From the NCBI RefSeq assembly GCF_963665995.1, contig NZ_OY762512.1, positions 4,650,001-4,714,000 of the forward strand: 64,000 nucleotides of DNA, in the 5' to 3' direction. Origin of the DNA: Pleurocapsa sp. FMAR1. Its GTDB lineage: Bacteria > Cyanobacteriota > Cyanobacteriia > Cyanobacteriales > Xenococcaceae. The position numbers and the translations under genes are program-made. Position 1 is the first letter of the stretch. Every line of letters begins with the position of its first letter. The notes under the pieces are model-generated. The model did no database searches. It worked only from the letters and a program-made list of their open reading frames with translations, and was not told the origin of the DNA. Below are positions 1-7,762 of the stretch, one piece after another.

Positions 1-439
1 AAGATGACCTTACAGGTTCATCATCTCCTGATAAACCAATGGCACAGATTTCTAATAGCTCTTGGGGAGAATTTAAATCGGCGATCGCTGCAATGATACT
101 TCGGCGTACTAGCCAATGATCGTCCTCTTCATACATTTTTCTTAAATGAGTTACTGCGCGATCGCCGTAAAATGATAAAGAATTGGCTGCTTCGGCTCTT
201 ACATTAGGATCTTTGTCTGATTTCATCATTTTTAATAAGGCGGTAAAAGCATCATCGCTTTTTTTTCTGCCTAATCCCATAGCTACAGAAGAGCGCACCA
301 AAAATTCTTGATCGCCAACATGAGCCAAAAGTAAAGGAGCAGCAATGTCTGCTTCATAGTTGCGTAACTCTCTAATCCCTTTCATTCTTTGCTGAGGATT
401 GGAGTCGTCTAAAGCGTCCTTAATTTGTTCTATATCCAT
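1..439 (-). CDS. HEAT-repeat protein (bilin lyase/NblB-like), 3' end outside window
   Basis: The minus strand reads from an ATG at 437-439 to the window edge, giving about 146 residues with no stop, so the C-terminus is missing. The protein begins MDIEQIKDALDDSNPQQR and shows paired alpha-helical repeats of HEAT type, for example around APLLLAHVGDQEFLVRSSVA and the following LLKMMKSDKDPNVRAEAA. In cyanobacteria HEAT proteins of this kind include phycobilin lyase subunits (CpcE/CpcF type) and NblB of phycobilisome turnover. It is divergent from the phycobiliprotein-family gene at 546, which supports a bilin or phycobilisome link, but that is inference. It could equally be a general HEAT scaffold protein. 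Confidence 0.75.
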   Translation of the reverse strand, partial: MDIEQIKDALDDSNPQQRMKGIRELRNYEADIAAPLLLAHVGDQEFLVRSSVAMGLGRKKSDDAFTALLKMMKSDKDPNVRAEAANSLSFYGDRAVTHLRKMYEEDDHWLVRRSIIAAIADLNSPQELLEICAIGLSGDDEPVRSS

Positions 440-545
440 AAACAAAAATCTAAATTACATCTTAACTTTACTTTACATTATGTTTAATAGTTGGCTATCA
501 AAAGAAAGATATATATAGGTAAGTTATTATCCCTTGAATTTAAAA

Positions 546-1121
546 ATGCTCAGTGACAAAGTAAAAGAACTAATCAAAAAATCTCGCATCGTTAACTTCG
601 ATAGTTGGCAAAATTATCCTACCGAAGTAGTTGAGATTTTTAAACAGGCGGATGATGAAGGGCGATATTTGACGGATGAAGACATAAAGCAGGTTCAAAA
701 GGTACTACCAAACTTATCTACAAGTTTGGCACAGGGAAAACTATTACGGGACAATGTTGAAGAAATAGTTTCTCAAGCCAGAGGCGTGGTTTTGGCAGCA
801 AATCCCCAAATTACTGAGCCTGGAGGTGGTTTGTATCCCCCTATGCGTGCTGAGGCTTGCTGGCGGGATTTTTGGCACTTTCTACGCTGCATTACCTATG
901 GCATTAGTGGTCAATCAGTAGATTATACAAGCGATCGCGGTTTGAAATACATGGAGCAACTTTATCAAGAATTAGAAGTTCCTTTAGATGCCATGATTTT
1001 AGGCTTAGAGCAGTTAAAATTGTTTAGTCTGCAAAAAATTGCACCACCACAGCAAAATGAGCTTGAACCCTATTTTGATCGTCTGATTAATTCCATGAGT
1101 CAGTTTTCTCCTGTAGGTTAA
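546..1121 (+). CDS. Phycobiliprotein-family (phycobilisome) protein, non-canonical
   Basis: This 191-residue protein has the globin-like phycobiliprotein fold signature in its second half: ACWRDFWHFLRCITYGI followed by a GLKYMEQLYQELEVPLDAM helix pair. Cys105, in the A-C-x-R-D context, aligns with the classical bilin-attachment cysteine, with Arg107 and Asp108 as the usual chromophore contacts. The first half is much less like ApcA/B or CpcA/B, and the chain is longer than the roughly 161-172 residues of canonical subunits. I chose the ATG at 546 because the family naturally begins MLSDKVKELI; a TTG at 534 would add four residues. It is likely an accessory phycobilisome or photosensory protein, not a core antenna subunit. 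The neighbouring HEAT gene may act on it. Confidence 0.8.
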   Translation: MLSDKVKELIKKSRIVNFDSWQNYPTEVVEIFKQADDEGRYLTDEDIKQVQKVLPNLSTSLAQGKLLRDNVEEIVSQARGVVLAANPQITEPGGGLYPPMRAEACWRDFWHFLRCITYGISGQSVDYTSDRGLKYMEQLYQELEVPLDAMILGLEQLKLFSLQKIAPPQQNELEPYFDRLINSMSQFSPVG

Positions 1122-1146
1122 TTTTGATGTTATGAGTATTAGAATT

Positions 1147-1169
1147 AAATAACGTTCAATGTGAATTAA
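1147..1169. repeat. Solitary end of miniature element family 2
   Basis: This 23-bp sequence, ending ATGTGAATTAA, matches the terminal inverted repeat seen at 49208-49234 and, inverted, at 60328-60355. No partner end lies close by, so it appears to be a relic end of the family described at 1904 and 49208. Confidence 0.5.
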
Positions 1170-1259
1170 AAAATCTTAAAATCCATTACATTACGTTCTT
1201 TCTTATTAGATTTTTCTGTCTATCTAGCTAAAAAACTTAAATTTCTGAGTTTTCTTAAA

Positions 1260-1440
1260 AGCGACACAAAGCGAAGCAGCGCGGTCTTTGCAAGCGGAAA
1301 TGCCCTGAGTTAAAGGGCATATTCCACGCTTGCGGTGAAGGTTTCCTTCTTAGAGCGACTGCTTCAAGAAGCGGTCTTGAGGGTTTCCCTCATAGAGCTA
1401 TTGTGTCAAGAAGCTAAAAGCTAAGAGCTAAAAGCTAGTA
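1260..1440. repeat. GC-rich palindromic module plus AAGCTA-type short repeats
   Basis: The gap between 1121 and 1498 holds no gene. It contains hairpin-forming modules (ATGCCCT with AAGGGCAT near 1300-1320; GACTGCTTC with GAAGCGGTC near 1358-1380) and then short repeats of the type AAAGCTAAGAGCTAAAAGCT at about 1411-1435. Base composition is clearly richer in GC than the flanks. Similar GC-rich modules recur at about 3.8, 23.1, 44.8, 47.7, 48.9 and 49.4 kb. Confidence 0.6.
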
Positions 1441-1497
1441 AACTAGAACGAAGCTTATCCACATCAGGCGTAAATAAGATTTACTTAACAGTTTTTT

Positions 1498-1899
1498 ATG
1501 ACAACTTCTCCAGAATCAATCACCGTAGACGAAATGAAATATGGGGAAAGAGCGATCGCCGAAGGCGAATTAATTACTTTTCCCAACCCTAGAATCGGTC
1601 GTAAATACGATATAAATATTACTTTGCCAGAATTTACCTGTAAGTGTCCTTTTTCTGGCTATCCTGATTTTGCGACGATTCATCTTACCTACTCCCCCGA
1701 TCAAACAGTAGTAGAACTAAAGGGCTTAAAGCTTTATATCAACAGCTATCGCGATCGCTATATTCCCCATGAGGAAGTAGTAAATCAAATTTTGGATGAT
1801 TTTGTGGCTGCTTGCGATCCCTTAGAAGCAACTGTTAAAGGAGACTTTACTCCCAGAGGCAATGTCCATACTGTAATTGAAGTGCATCACCAAAAATAG
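1498..1899 (+). CDS. queF: NADPH-dependent 7-cyano-7-deazaguanine reductase QueF
   Basis: QueF reduces preQ0 to preQ1 with NADPH in the cytoplasmic pathway to queuosine in tRNA. The 133-residue chain is the short unimodal form. Visible hallmarks are the nucleophile Cys50 in FTCKCPFSGYPDFATI, the general acid Asp57 in the same stretch, and the QueF motif ELKGLKLY at residues 73-80 that binds NADPH. The C-terminal GDFTPRGN segment is also typical. The ATG at 1498 is the natural start. The gene stands alone, without other queuosine genes nearby; a miniature element begins directly after its stop. Confidence 0.95.
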   Translation: MTTSPESITVDEMKYGERAIAEGELITFPNPRIGRKYDINITLPEFTCKCPFSGYPDFATIHLTYSPDQTVVELKGLKLYINSYRDRYIPHEEVVNQILDDFVAACDPLEATVKGDFTPRGNVHTVIEVHHQK

Positions 1900-1903
1900 C
1901 AAA

Positions 1904-2206
1904 AAGCTTGATGTAAATTAACCTTTGTACTGTAAATTAACTGAAGCTACTGATATTTTAGTGAATAAAAAGATTTTTTTTACAAGTTGAATTTGGGCAG
2001 ATTTTACAATTTATTGTAGATAATGAGACTCCAGTTAATAGTACAGAATATCAAGGTTAATGTTTACGTCAGGGGTTTGGGGAGGGCGTAACGTCCCCAA
2101 CAGGGGGTTTGGGGGAAAGTTCCCCCAGCATTAAATTATGGTTTTACAGATAAATTTCATTTAGAAGAGAGAGAATAAGCCTATTTCAATTCGCATTAGG
2201 CGTAGA
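1904..2206. mobile_element. Miniature inverted-repeat element, family 2, uninterrupted copy
   Basis: The left end (GCTTGATGTAAATTAACC at about 1906) and right end (TTCAATTCGCATTAGGCGTA at about 2186) form imperfect inverted repeats. The interior from about 2056 to 2206 is highly similar to 49359-49420 plus 49673-49776, including a GGGGAGGG...CGTCCCCA hairpin and a GGGGGAAAGTTCCCCC hairpin. No transposase is encoded. The copy at 49.2-49.8 kb is the same element carrying an inserted GC-rich block. Confidence 0.65.
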
Positions 2207-2291
2207 AAAATCAAACTTGTTGCCTAGTTTATCTAAAGAAAAACTACTACAATACAAAGGTAAAGATTTGTTAACTGAATAAAACCAAGCA

Positions 2292-2468
2292 ATGAAAACC
2301 GAAGATATTACACCTAGCGTAACACCTGAGTTAGAAGAGCCTAAATTTGGCTTCAACTCCTATGCTGAACGCTTAAATTCTCGTGCTGCCATGGTTGGGT
2401 TTGCAGCAATTATTATTATTGAATACGTAACAGGAAAAGGTCTTTTAGCCTGGCTTGGTTTGATGTAA
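2292..2468 (+). CDS. High-light-inducible protein (Hli/Scp, one-helix CAB-like)
   Basis: This 58-residue protein has the Hli signature FNSYAERLNSRAAMVGFAAI followed by IEYVTGKGLLAWLGLM. It contains a single chlorophyll a/b-binding-like transmembrane helix with the conserved Glu, Asn and Arg (ExxNxR-like AERLNSR). Hli proteins bind chlorophyll and carotenoid in thylakoid membranes and protect newly made or stressed photosystems. The gene is convergent with hemF, with a strong hairpin between them. The start follows from the ATG at 2292 and the typical acidic N-terminal extension. It is short, but the family assignment is firm. Confidence 0.93.
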   Translation: MKTEDITPSVTPELEEPKFGFNSYAERLNSRAAMVGFAAIIIIEYVTGKGLLAWLGLM

Positions 2469-2475
2469 GCTTTAA

Positions 2476-2509
2476 TAGCTTAAAGCTTAGAGCTTAAAGC
2501 TTTAAGCTA
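2476..2509. terminator. Perfect 13-bp inverted repeat between convergent genes
   Basis: TAGCTTAAAGCTT at 2476-2488 is exactly complementary to 2497-2509 with an 8-nt loop. It lies in the 75-bp gap between the stop of the Hli gene (2468, plus) and the stop of hemF (2544, minus), so it is placed to end transcription in both directions. There is no clear T-tract, and the repeat belongs to the AAGCTTA-like short repeats of this genome, so function is inferred from position. Confidence 0.5.
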
Positions 2510-2543
2510 CCTCAACTTCTAATTATTTTCACCCAAATTGACG

Positions 2544-3578
2544 TTAAGAAGCTTGCCAATTTACCCAGTCTTGAGGCTTAAGAAAAGTTTCGTATAGTTC
2601 TGCTTCAGGACTATTTGGTTCAGGCTGATAGTTATATTGCCAACGAACCAAAGGAGGTAAAGACATAAGAATTGACTCAGTACGCCCATTGGTTTGTAGT
2701 CCAAAAATAGTACCGCGATCGTAGACTAAATTAAACTCCACATAACGTCCACGACGGTATAGCTGAAAGTTTCTTTCTCTCTCTCCGTATTCTAGATCTT
2801 TACGCTTTTTGATAATTGGAATGTAAGCAGGTAAAAAGCTTTTACCGCAGTCCTGAATAAAGCTAAAAATGTCATCCCAACTGCGATGTTTTATCTCTCC
2901 TAAGTTGTTGCTGTAGTCTGCTGCTGCCTTATCAGGATGAGGTCCTTTATAAAGTTCGCCTGTACCATCTTGATAATCAAAAAATAATCCGCCGACACCT
3001 CTGGTTTCTTGACGATGCTTTAAATAAAAATATTCGTCACACCAATATTTAAATACGGGATGATATTCAGGATGATGGCGATCGCAACTTGCTTTTAGGG
3101 TACGATGGAAGTGTGCCGCATCTTCGGCGAAAGGATAGTAAGGGGTTAAATCGACACCGCCACCAAACCACCAAACTGGACCAGCTTCAAAGTAACGAAA
3201 ATTCAGGTGAACCGTTGGAATATAGGGGCTGCGGGGATGCAATACCATTGACGTTCCTGTAGCATAGAAACCGTGTCCTTCTGCTTCAGGTCGTTGTTTG
3301 AGAATGGAAGGGGGTAAATGGCTTCCCCATACCTCAGAAAAATTTACTCCGCCCTGTTCTAAAATACCTCCATCAGTCAAAACACGAGATCGCCCGCCAC
3401 CGCCTTCTTCTCTTAACCAGCTATCTTCTTTAAATTTTCCTTTCCCATCAACTTCTTCTAAGCCAGCACAAATTTCATCCTGTAGCTGTTTCATAAAATG
3501 GCTAACTTGTTCTTTGGAGTCAGCAGGAGGGTTTGAAGGTTGAGATTTATTTGTTGAATTAGTATTTATAGCGGTCAT
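2544..3578 (-). CDS. hemF: Oxygen-dependent coproporphyrinogen-III oxidase HemF
   Basis: HemF converts coproporphyrinogen III to protoporphyrinogen IX by O2-dependent decarboxylation, feeding both haem and chlorophyll synthesis. At 344 residues it has the usual cyanobacterial length. The strongly conserved blocks are visible: [21 protein letters not shown], the active-site region [20 protein letters not shown] followed by LTPYY, and [20 protein letters not shown] near the C-terminus. The N-terminal 25 residues are a Ser/Asn-rich extension. The gene is single and convergent with the Hli gene. It pairs functionally with the chlL/chlN operon further on, but is not co-transcribed with it. Confidence 0.97.
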   Translation of the reverse strand: MTAINTNSTNKSQPSNPPADSKEQVSHFMKQLQDEICAGLEEVDGKGKFKEDSWLREEGGGGRSRVLTDGGILEQGGVNFSEVWGSHLPPSILKQRPEAEGHGFYATGTSMVLHPRSPYIPTVHLNFRYFEAGPVWWFGGGVDLTPYYPFAEDAAHFHRTLKASCDRHHPEYHPVFKYWCDEYFYLKHRQETRGVGGLFFDYQDGTGELYKGPHPDKAAADYSNNLGEIKHRSWDDIFSFIQDCGKSFLPAYIPIIKKRKDLEYGERERNFQLYRRGRYVEFNLVYDRGTIFGLQTNGRTESILMSLPPLVRWQYNYQPEPNSPEAELYETFLKPQDWVNWQAS

Positions 3579-3733
3579 CAGCTTATTAAAAAATAGAAAA
3601 AAACTGTCTTACTCAGACTATCTCAATTAGGTGTAATCGCACCACAAGTAGGTCGATGTAACAATAATATCTTGCTGAATCGGCAAAATTTATTAATAAT
3701 GATTTAGGGCGTGTCATCAATTAGAAAAAAGTT

Positions 3734-4114
3734 TAGACCTCTTACATGAATAGACTTCTTGCATGAATATATTTTTTCAATACTAGTTTTAAATTCCTGA
3801 CCTCTTTCGAGACCCCCTAAAGGGTTCAACAGTTTGACGGGCGGTATAAACGTCGCAGCAAAGCTACGACGACACGCCCTCCTCAACGGGGGAAACCCCC
3901 GCAACGCAACTGTCTCACCACGTCGCCGTCAGAGCGGGTGGAAACGGCTCTGTTCAAGAGCCTTGTTCCACACCCGCTAGCAAGGGAATGCTCGAATTGA
4001 CCTCTGACCTCATTCTCAATCGATATTTCTGATTCGTAAAAGAGGTCTAATAAAGTATTAGATTCCTGATTACCTATTGGCAAAATAGTCTATAGTAATT
4101 TGTGCAAGAGGTCT
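3734..4114. mobile_element. Nested miniature elements, family 1 (TAGACCTCTTGC ends), with GC-rich module inside
   Basis: An inner unit (3751-4049) begins TAGACTTCTTGCATGAATAT and ends in its inverted complement, AAGAGGTCTA. A second pair of similar ends lies just outside (3734 and about 4114). Inside are a GC-rich palindromic block (3795-3985: GACCCCCTAAAGGGTTC..., GGGTGGAAACGGCTCTG..., CACACCCGCTAGC) and a TGACCTC heptamer pair. The sister copies at 37911-38097 and 43904-44032 share the ends and the heptamers. A family 3 end, TTAGGGCGTGTCATCAA, sits just upstream at 3703-3720. No transposase gene is present. Confidence 0.65.
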
Positions 4115-4138
4115 GTAGACTGAGATGGATAACCATAC

Positions 4139-5869
4139 TTACTTTTCGTAAAACTGTCGCGCATAAAACCGAGCATAAGCGCCATTTTGAGCGAGTAATT
4201 CTTGGTGATTACCCGTCTCCACTATTTGCCCTTTTTCTAATACCAAAATTCGATCTGCCCGTCGCACAGTAGCTAAACGATGAGCAATTACAAACACAGT
4301 GCGATCCTGCATAATTCTTTCTAAGGCTTCCTGTACCAATGCTTCAGATTCTGAATCTAATGCCGAAGTTGCTTCATCCAAAATTAGTATACGAGGATTG
4401 AGTAAAATAGCACGAGCGATCGCAATTCTTTGCCGTTGTCCACCCGACAGGTTAACTCCCCTTTCTCCCACATAGGTAAAATAACCTTGGGATAGCTCAC
4501 TAATAAATTGATGAGCATTAGCAATCTTAGCAGCAGTTTCTATATCTTTTAGCTCAAAATTGGTTTTTCCAAAGGCAATGTTTTGAGCAATAGTACCAGA
4601 AAACAGAGTGTTTTCTTGAGGGACAATACCTATTTGTTGACGTAGGCTTTTGAGGGTAACATCTTGAATATTTACGCCATCAACCAGTATTTCTCCGCTA
4701 TCAACATTATAAAAGCGAGGTAGCAAATTAACTAAAGTAGACTTTCCAGCCCCAGAAGAGCCAACTAGAGCAATAGTTTCCCCAGGGTAAGCTAGTAAAC
4801 TCAAGCAATTAATTACGGGGATACCACTTTTATAGCTAAAGCTAACGGCACTATATTCAACTTTACCAGTTACTGCCTGTAAAGCGATCGCCTTTTCTTT
4901 TTCAATTACGGCAGGCTGAATTGCTAATAGTTCAAATATTTTATCTGCTGATGCCTGTCCTTCTTTAAATCTGTTGTAGTTACTAGTAGTATGGGTAATC
5001 GGGTCGATCAATAATGCTACTCCTGTAATGTAGCTAACAAAGTCTTTTCCTGTTAGATTACCCAGAGAAATCTGCCAACCTCCTAGAAAAAAAATAAATA
5101 AGACTGTCATTACCAACAAAAAACCTACCACCACAAACTGAAATGCTTTGGCTTTCTCTGCCTGATATTTAGCTTGCCTATTGGCTTCTGCTTCATAACT
5201 AAAACGCTTTAGTTCATAATTTTCGGCTGCAAAAGCCTGAACTAAACGAATCCCTCCTAACACTTCTGTTAATAAAGCAGACAGATTGGAGATGCGGTTT
5301 TGGCTACGCCGTGAATACTGTAAGAGTTTTTCACCAAATGCGCCAATAACCAAAGCCATTACGGGAGCTAATACCAACGTAGCTAGAGTCAATTGCCAAT
5401 TAAGCCAAAGCATATAGCCTAGAACTACAATCAACTGTAGAATACAGGGAATAAAATCATGAAAAAACTGATTAATCACCTCGCCGATGCGATCTATATC
5501 TTCTGTTAAGCGATAAGTTAAATCTCCTGTTTTTGCTACTTCAAAATAATTTAAACTCAACCTTTGCAGATGACTATAAACAAACTTGCGCACATCCAAA
5601 GCAACATTTAAGGCAGCTTTTGCCATCAAAGAATCTTGCCCATATTGAGCAATACCCTGTAATAAAAAAACCAGCGCAACTAATCCCGCTAGCTTGGCAA
5701 TACTGCTAGGATCTCCTTTGCCAATATATTGACTGACTTCTCCTGCCAACCAGGCTTTAATTGGCCAAAAAACGGTAAAAACCAAAGTACAAATAAAAGC
5801 CAACAGGATAGTCTGACTTTGAGGGCGAATAAAAGGAATAAGCTGCCAGTAGCTAGAGCGATTTTTCAA
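4139..5869 (-). CDS. ABC transporter, fused permease and ATPase (MsbA/ABCB type)
   Basis: This 576-residue half-transporter has an N-terminal six-helix exporter domain (about residues 20-300) followed by the nucleotide-binding domain. Walker A is GSSGAGKS at 370-377, the Q-loop glutamine is in IGIVPQEN at about 418, the signature LSGGQ is at 474-478, Walker B ILILDE is at 494-499 and the switch histidine is in VIAHR at about 530. All catalytic residues are present. Such proteins act as dimers in the inner membrane and export lipids, lipid-linked glycans, peptides or drugs; substrate cannot be read from sequence. The gene is transcribed alone. Confidence 0.92.
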   Translation of the reverse strand: MKNRSSYWQLIPFIRPQSQTILLAFICTLVFTVFWPIKAWLAGEVSQYIGKGDPSSIAKLAGLVALVFLLQGIAQYGQDSLMAKAALNVALDVRKFVYSHLQRLSLNYFEVAKTGDLTYRLTEDIDRIGEVINQFFHDFIPCILQLIVVLGYMLWLNWQLTLATLVLAPVMALVIGAFGEKLLQYSRRSQNRISNLSALLTEVLGGIRLVQAFAAENYELKRFSYEAEANRQAKYQAEKAKAFQFVVVGFLLVMTVLFIFFLGGWQISLGNLTGKDFVSYITGVALLIDPITHTTSNYNRFKEGQASADKIFELLAIQPAVIEKEKAIALQAVTGKVEYSAVSFSYKSGIPVINCLSLLAYPGETIALVGSSGAGKSTLVNLLPRFYNVDSGEILVDGVNIQDVTLKSLRQQIGIVPQENTLFSGTIAQNIAFGKTNFELKDIETAAKIANAHQFISELSQGYFTYVGERGVNLSGGQRQRIAIARAILLNPRILILDEATSALDSESEALVQEALERIMQDRTVFVIAHRLATVRRADRILVLEKGQIVETGNHQELLAQNGAYARFYARQFYEK

Positions 5870-5964
5870 GTCAATCTTGGGGGTTGAATAATAGTCATTA
5901 GTCTACACCAGCCCCTATCGCTGTCAATTTATTTGAGGCTGACAAACATAAATCGGCAAAATCG

Positions 5965-6001
5965 ACAAAAAAAGGGTGCGTTATGTTCAAACGCACCCTT
6001 C
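5965..6001 (-). terminator. Rho-independent terminator reading on the minus strand
   Basis: AAGGGTGCGTT (5972-5982) pairs perfectly with AACGCACCCTT (5990-6000) around a 7-nt loop. On the minus strand the stem is followed by a run of T (A-run at 5966-5971 on the plus strand). It lies downstream of the gene at 6182-6490 and upstream of the ABC transporter, so it would separate their transcription. Confidence 0.8.
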
Positions 6002-6181
6002 AAGATTGGTAAATAATAATGAATATCTAGTCTTATTTTTATTATTCCACAGCTTTTTGAGAATCAAGATCTGTTCATCTAATCTTGTTCAAATAGTAGC
6101 TATCTTCATCTAAACTTTAAACAGACTCTAAAGTAGCTCAATTTAGTCGATCGCTATGCCGATATCCAATATTTTCAGATT

Positions 6182-6490
6182 TTAAAAATCAGATTTGTCA
6201 ATCCAACGTAAAGCTAAGTATACTAACCCAACAAATAGAGCCAAACCTATTAAAATCGATCCAACTAGAACATTGCCTGCTTGAATTACAGCTATAACTG
6301 CAATCAAGTAGGGAATAGTCAAAGCAGCTATAACTAAACCCAATTTTTTAGGAGTCCAGTTAATATCCTGTAAGTTGGTCATGATTGAGCCACTTGCACC
6401 AATCGTTTGAGGAGGTTTAGCTTCTTGAGATCTGTTAACTTTGCCCTGCCGCAGCATTTTTGGAAGATGACGATGATTGTTATCTGGCAT
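6182..6490 (-). CDS. Small membrane protein, two predicted helices
   Basis: This 102-residue protein has a polar N-terminal part (about 45 residues) and two hydrophobic stretches, KLGLVIAALTIPYLIAVIAV and VLVGSILIGLALFVGLVYLA, ending in a short charged tail. I took the ATG two codons inside the longest frame, whose first codon is TTG. Arrangement and length resemble small cyanobacterial thylakoid or plasma membrane proteins, but I recognise no specific family. The strong terminator at 5965 lies downstream. Confidence 0.7.
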   Translation of the reverse strand: MPDNNHRHLPKMLRQGKVNRSQEAKPPQTIGASGSIMTNLQDINWTPKKLGLVIAALTIPYLIAVIAVIQAGNVLVGSILIGLALFVGLVYLALRWIDKSDF

Positions 6491-6699
6491 GACCAATAAA
6501 TTTCAATTAGTAAAAGTTGTCACCATAATAGTTTAGGACTTTTAATTGAGCCAGAAAATTTCGCTTTAAAGTCAGCTATATTCGGTTTTATTTACACTCT
6601 TTACTGTTTTGAACAGTCTCCAAAGCGCGGATAGATAGAATTAGCCACACTTGTAAACTAGATTTTTATCAATTATTTTATTTGGAGAATCGAAGCCAG

Positions 6700-7743
6700 A
6701 TGGATAAAGATGCGATCGCTTTAGCTAAAAAAATCCAAATTCAGTTTGAAATATTCAAGCAGCAAAAGCAATATCAGCATATTGCTAAATTGATTAGTTA
6801 TGCTTGGCAAGTAAACCCTAGTCATTTTAATCACCAGATTTTTGGCTATCTTCCTGGTATTTTTCGAGAGATTGAGCTTTTTCCTGCAAGCCAACCAATA
6901 CAGCCAAAAGATTTATGTATTGGCGAACCAGTGATTTACAAAATCTATTATCCCCAAGCACAAAAACTATACAATATTCCTTTTTTTTATATCTTCTGCT
7001 ATCTTAAAGAAAATTCTGATAATTTAAACGTTTATTTTCAAAGCGCACATCCTCAACATAAAAAATTAGCTCCTGATGACTACGATTTAAAACAAAAAAA
7101 GATTGCTTTTGAGGGGTGCGTATCGTCTTTTAATCAGGATGATATCTCAGTAATTAGCATCAGCGATCCTGGTCAATTTATTCCAGGTATTACCTCTAGT
7201 TATTATGTAGGTTCAGTCGAGTTTAATTTTGTCAAGTTTATTGCCCAAGTGCTAGAAAATATATGTGAAGCATCAGGAATAGACTGCAACAATACTATGC
7301 TTTTTGGTTCGTCAGCAGGAACATTTGGCGCATTACTTAGCAGCACCTATTTTAAACAAAAAGTTAATGTTTTAGCAGTAAACAGCCAAATATTATTACA
7401 GTATAGAAAGCAACTTATGACATTGTTCTTTGATACTAGCGAGCCAAAAAAACTATTAGAAAAATTTGGAGAACAAATTTCCTGTGTTTACAGATTTCAA
7501 CAAGAACTAACTAGCATTCCCAATATCTATATTCTCGCTAATATTAATGACAACTTACATACACTAAATTGGAACTTCTATCAGCTTTATCTTGAAAACT
7601 TTACCCAAGCAGGAGCTAACAATCAGTCAGTTTTTGATAGCTATTATGGAGTAGAAGGTCATGGTCGTCCTGAGCAGTCTTCTCTCAAAACTAAAATTAG
7701 AATTGCTAGAGAAGTCTTAACAATGAAATCAAATTCAGAATAA
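6700..7743 (+). CDS. Alpha/beta-hydrolase-like protein with GSSAG nucleophile motif
   Basis: The 347-residue protein carries LFGSSAGTFGALL, the nucleophile elbow G-x-S-x-G of alpha/beta hydrolases, with Ser205 as likely nucleophile. A histidine near the C-terminus in VEGHGRPEQ is well placed to complete a triad. No signal peptide is visible. The ATG at 6700 has GGAG 12 nt upstream, which favours it over the upstream TTG at 6682. It is convergent with the TPR-sulfotransferase gene (stops 19 nt apart) and resembles hydrolases or esterases in glycan-modification loci. Its substrate is unknown, and a non-catalytic Asp2-like role is an alternative. Confidence 0.7.
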   Translation: MDKDAIALAKKIQIQFEIFKQQKQYQHIAKLISYAWQVNPSHFNHQIFGYLPGIFREIELFPASQPIQPKDLCIGEPVIYKIYYPQAQKLYNIPFFYIFCYLKENSDNLNVYFQSAHPQHKKLAPDDYDLKQKKIAFEGCVSSFNQDDISVISISDPGQFIPGITSSYYVGSVEFNFVKFIAQVLENICEASGIDCNNTMLFGSSAGTFGALLSSTYFKQKVNVLAVNSQILLQYRKQLMTLFFDTSEPKKLLEKFGEQISCVYRFQQELTSIPNIYILANINDNLHTLNWNFYQLYLENFTQAGANNQSVFDSYYGVEGHGRPEQSSLKTKIRIAREVLTMKSNSE

Positions 7744-7762
7744 ACTAACGCAAAAACGGCTT

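Noticed and set aside
3298-3543. Plus-strand frame of 81 codons
   Set aside because: It lies entirely within hemF on the opposite strand; the translation is Pro/Ser-rich and has no features of a real gene.
3704-4083. Two minus-strand frames of 66 codons
   Set aside because: They translate the miniature element and the GC-rich palindromes, with shared repeat peptides; not genes.
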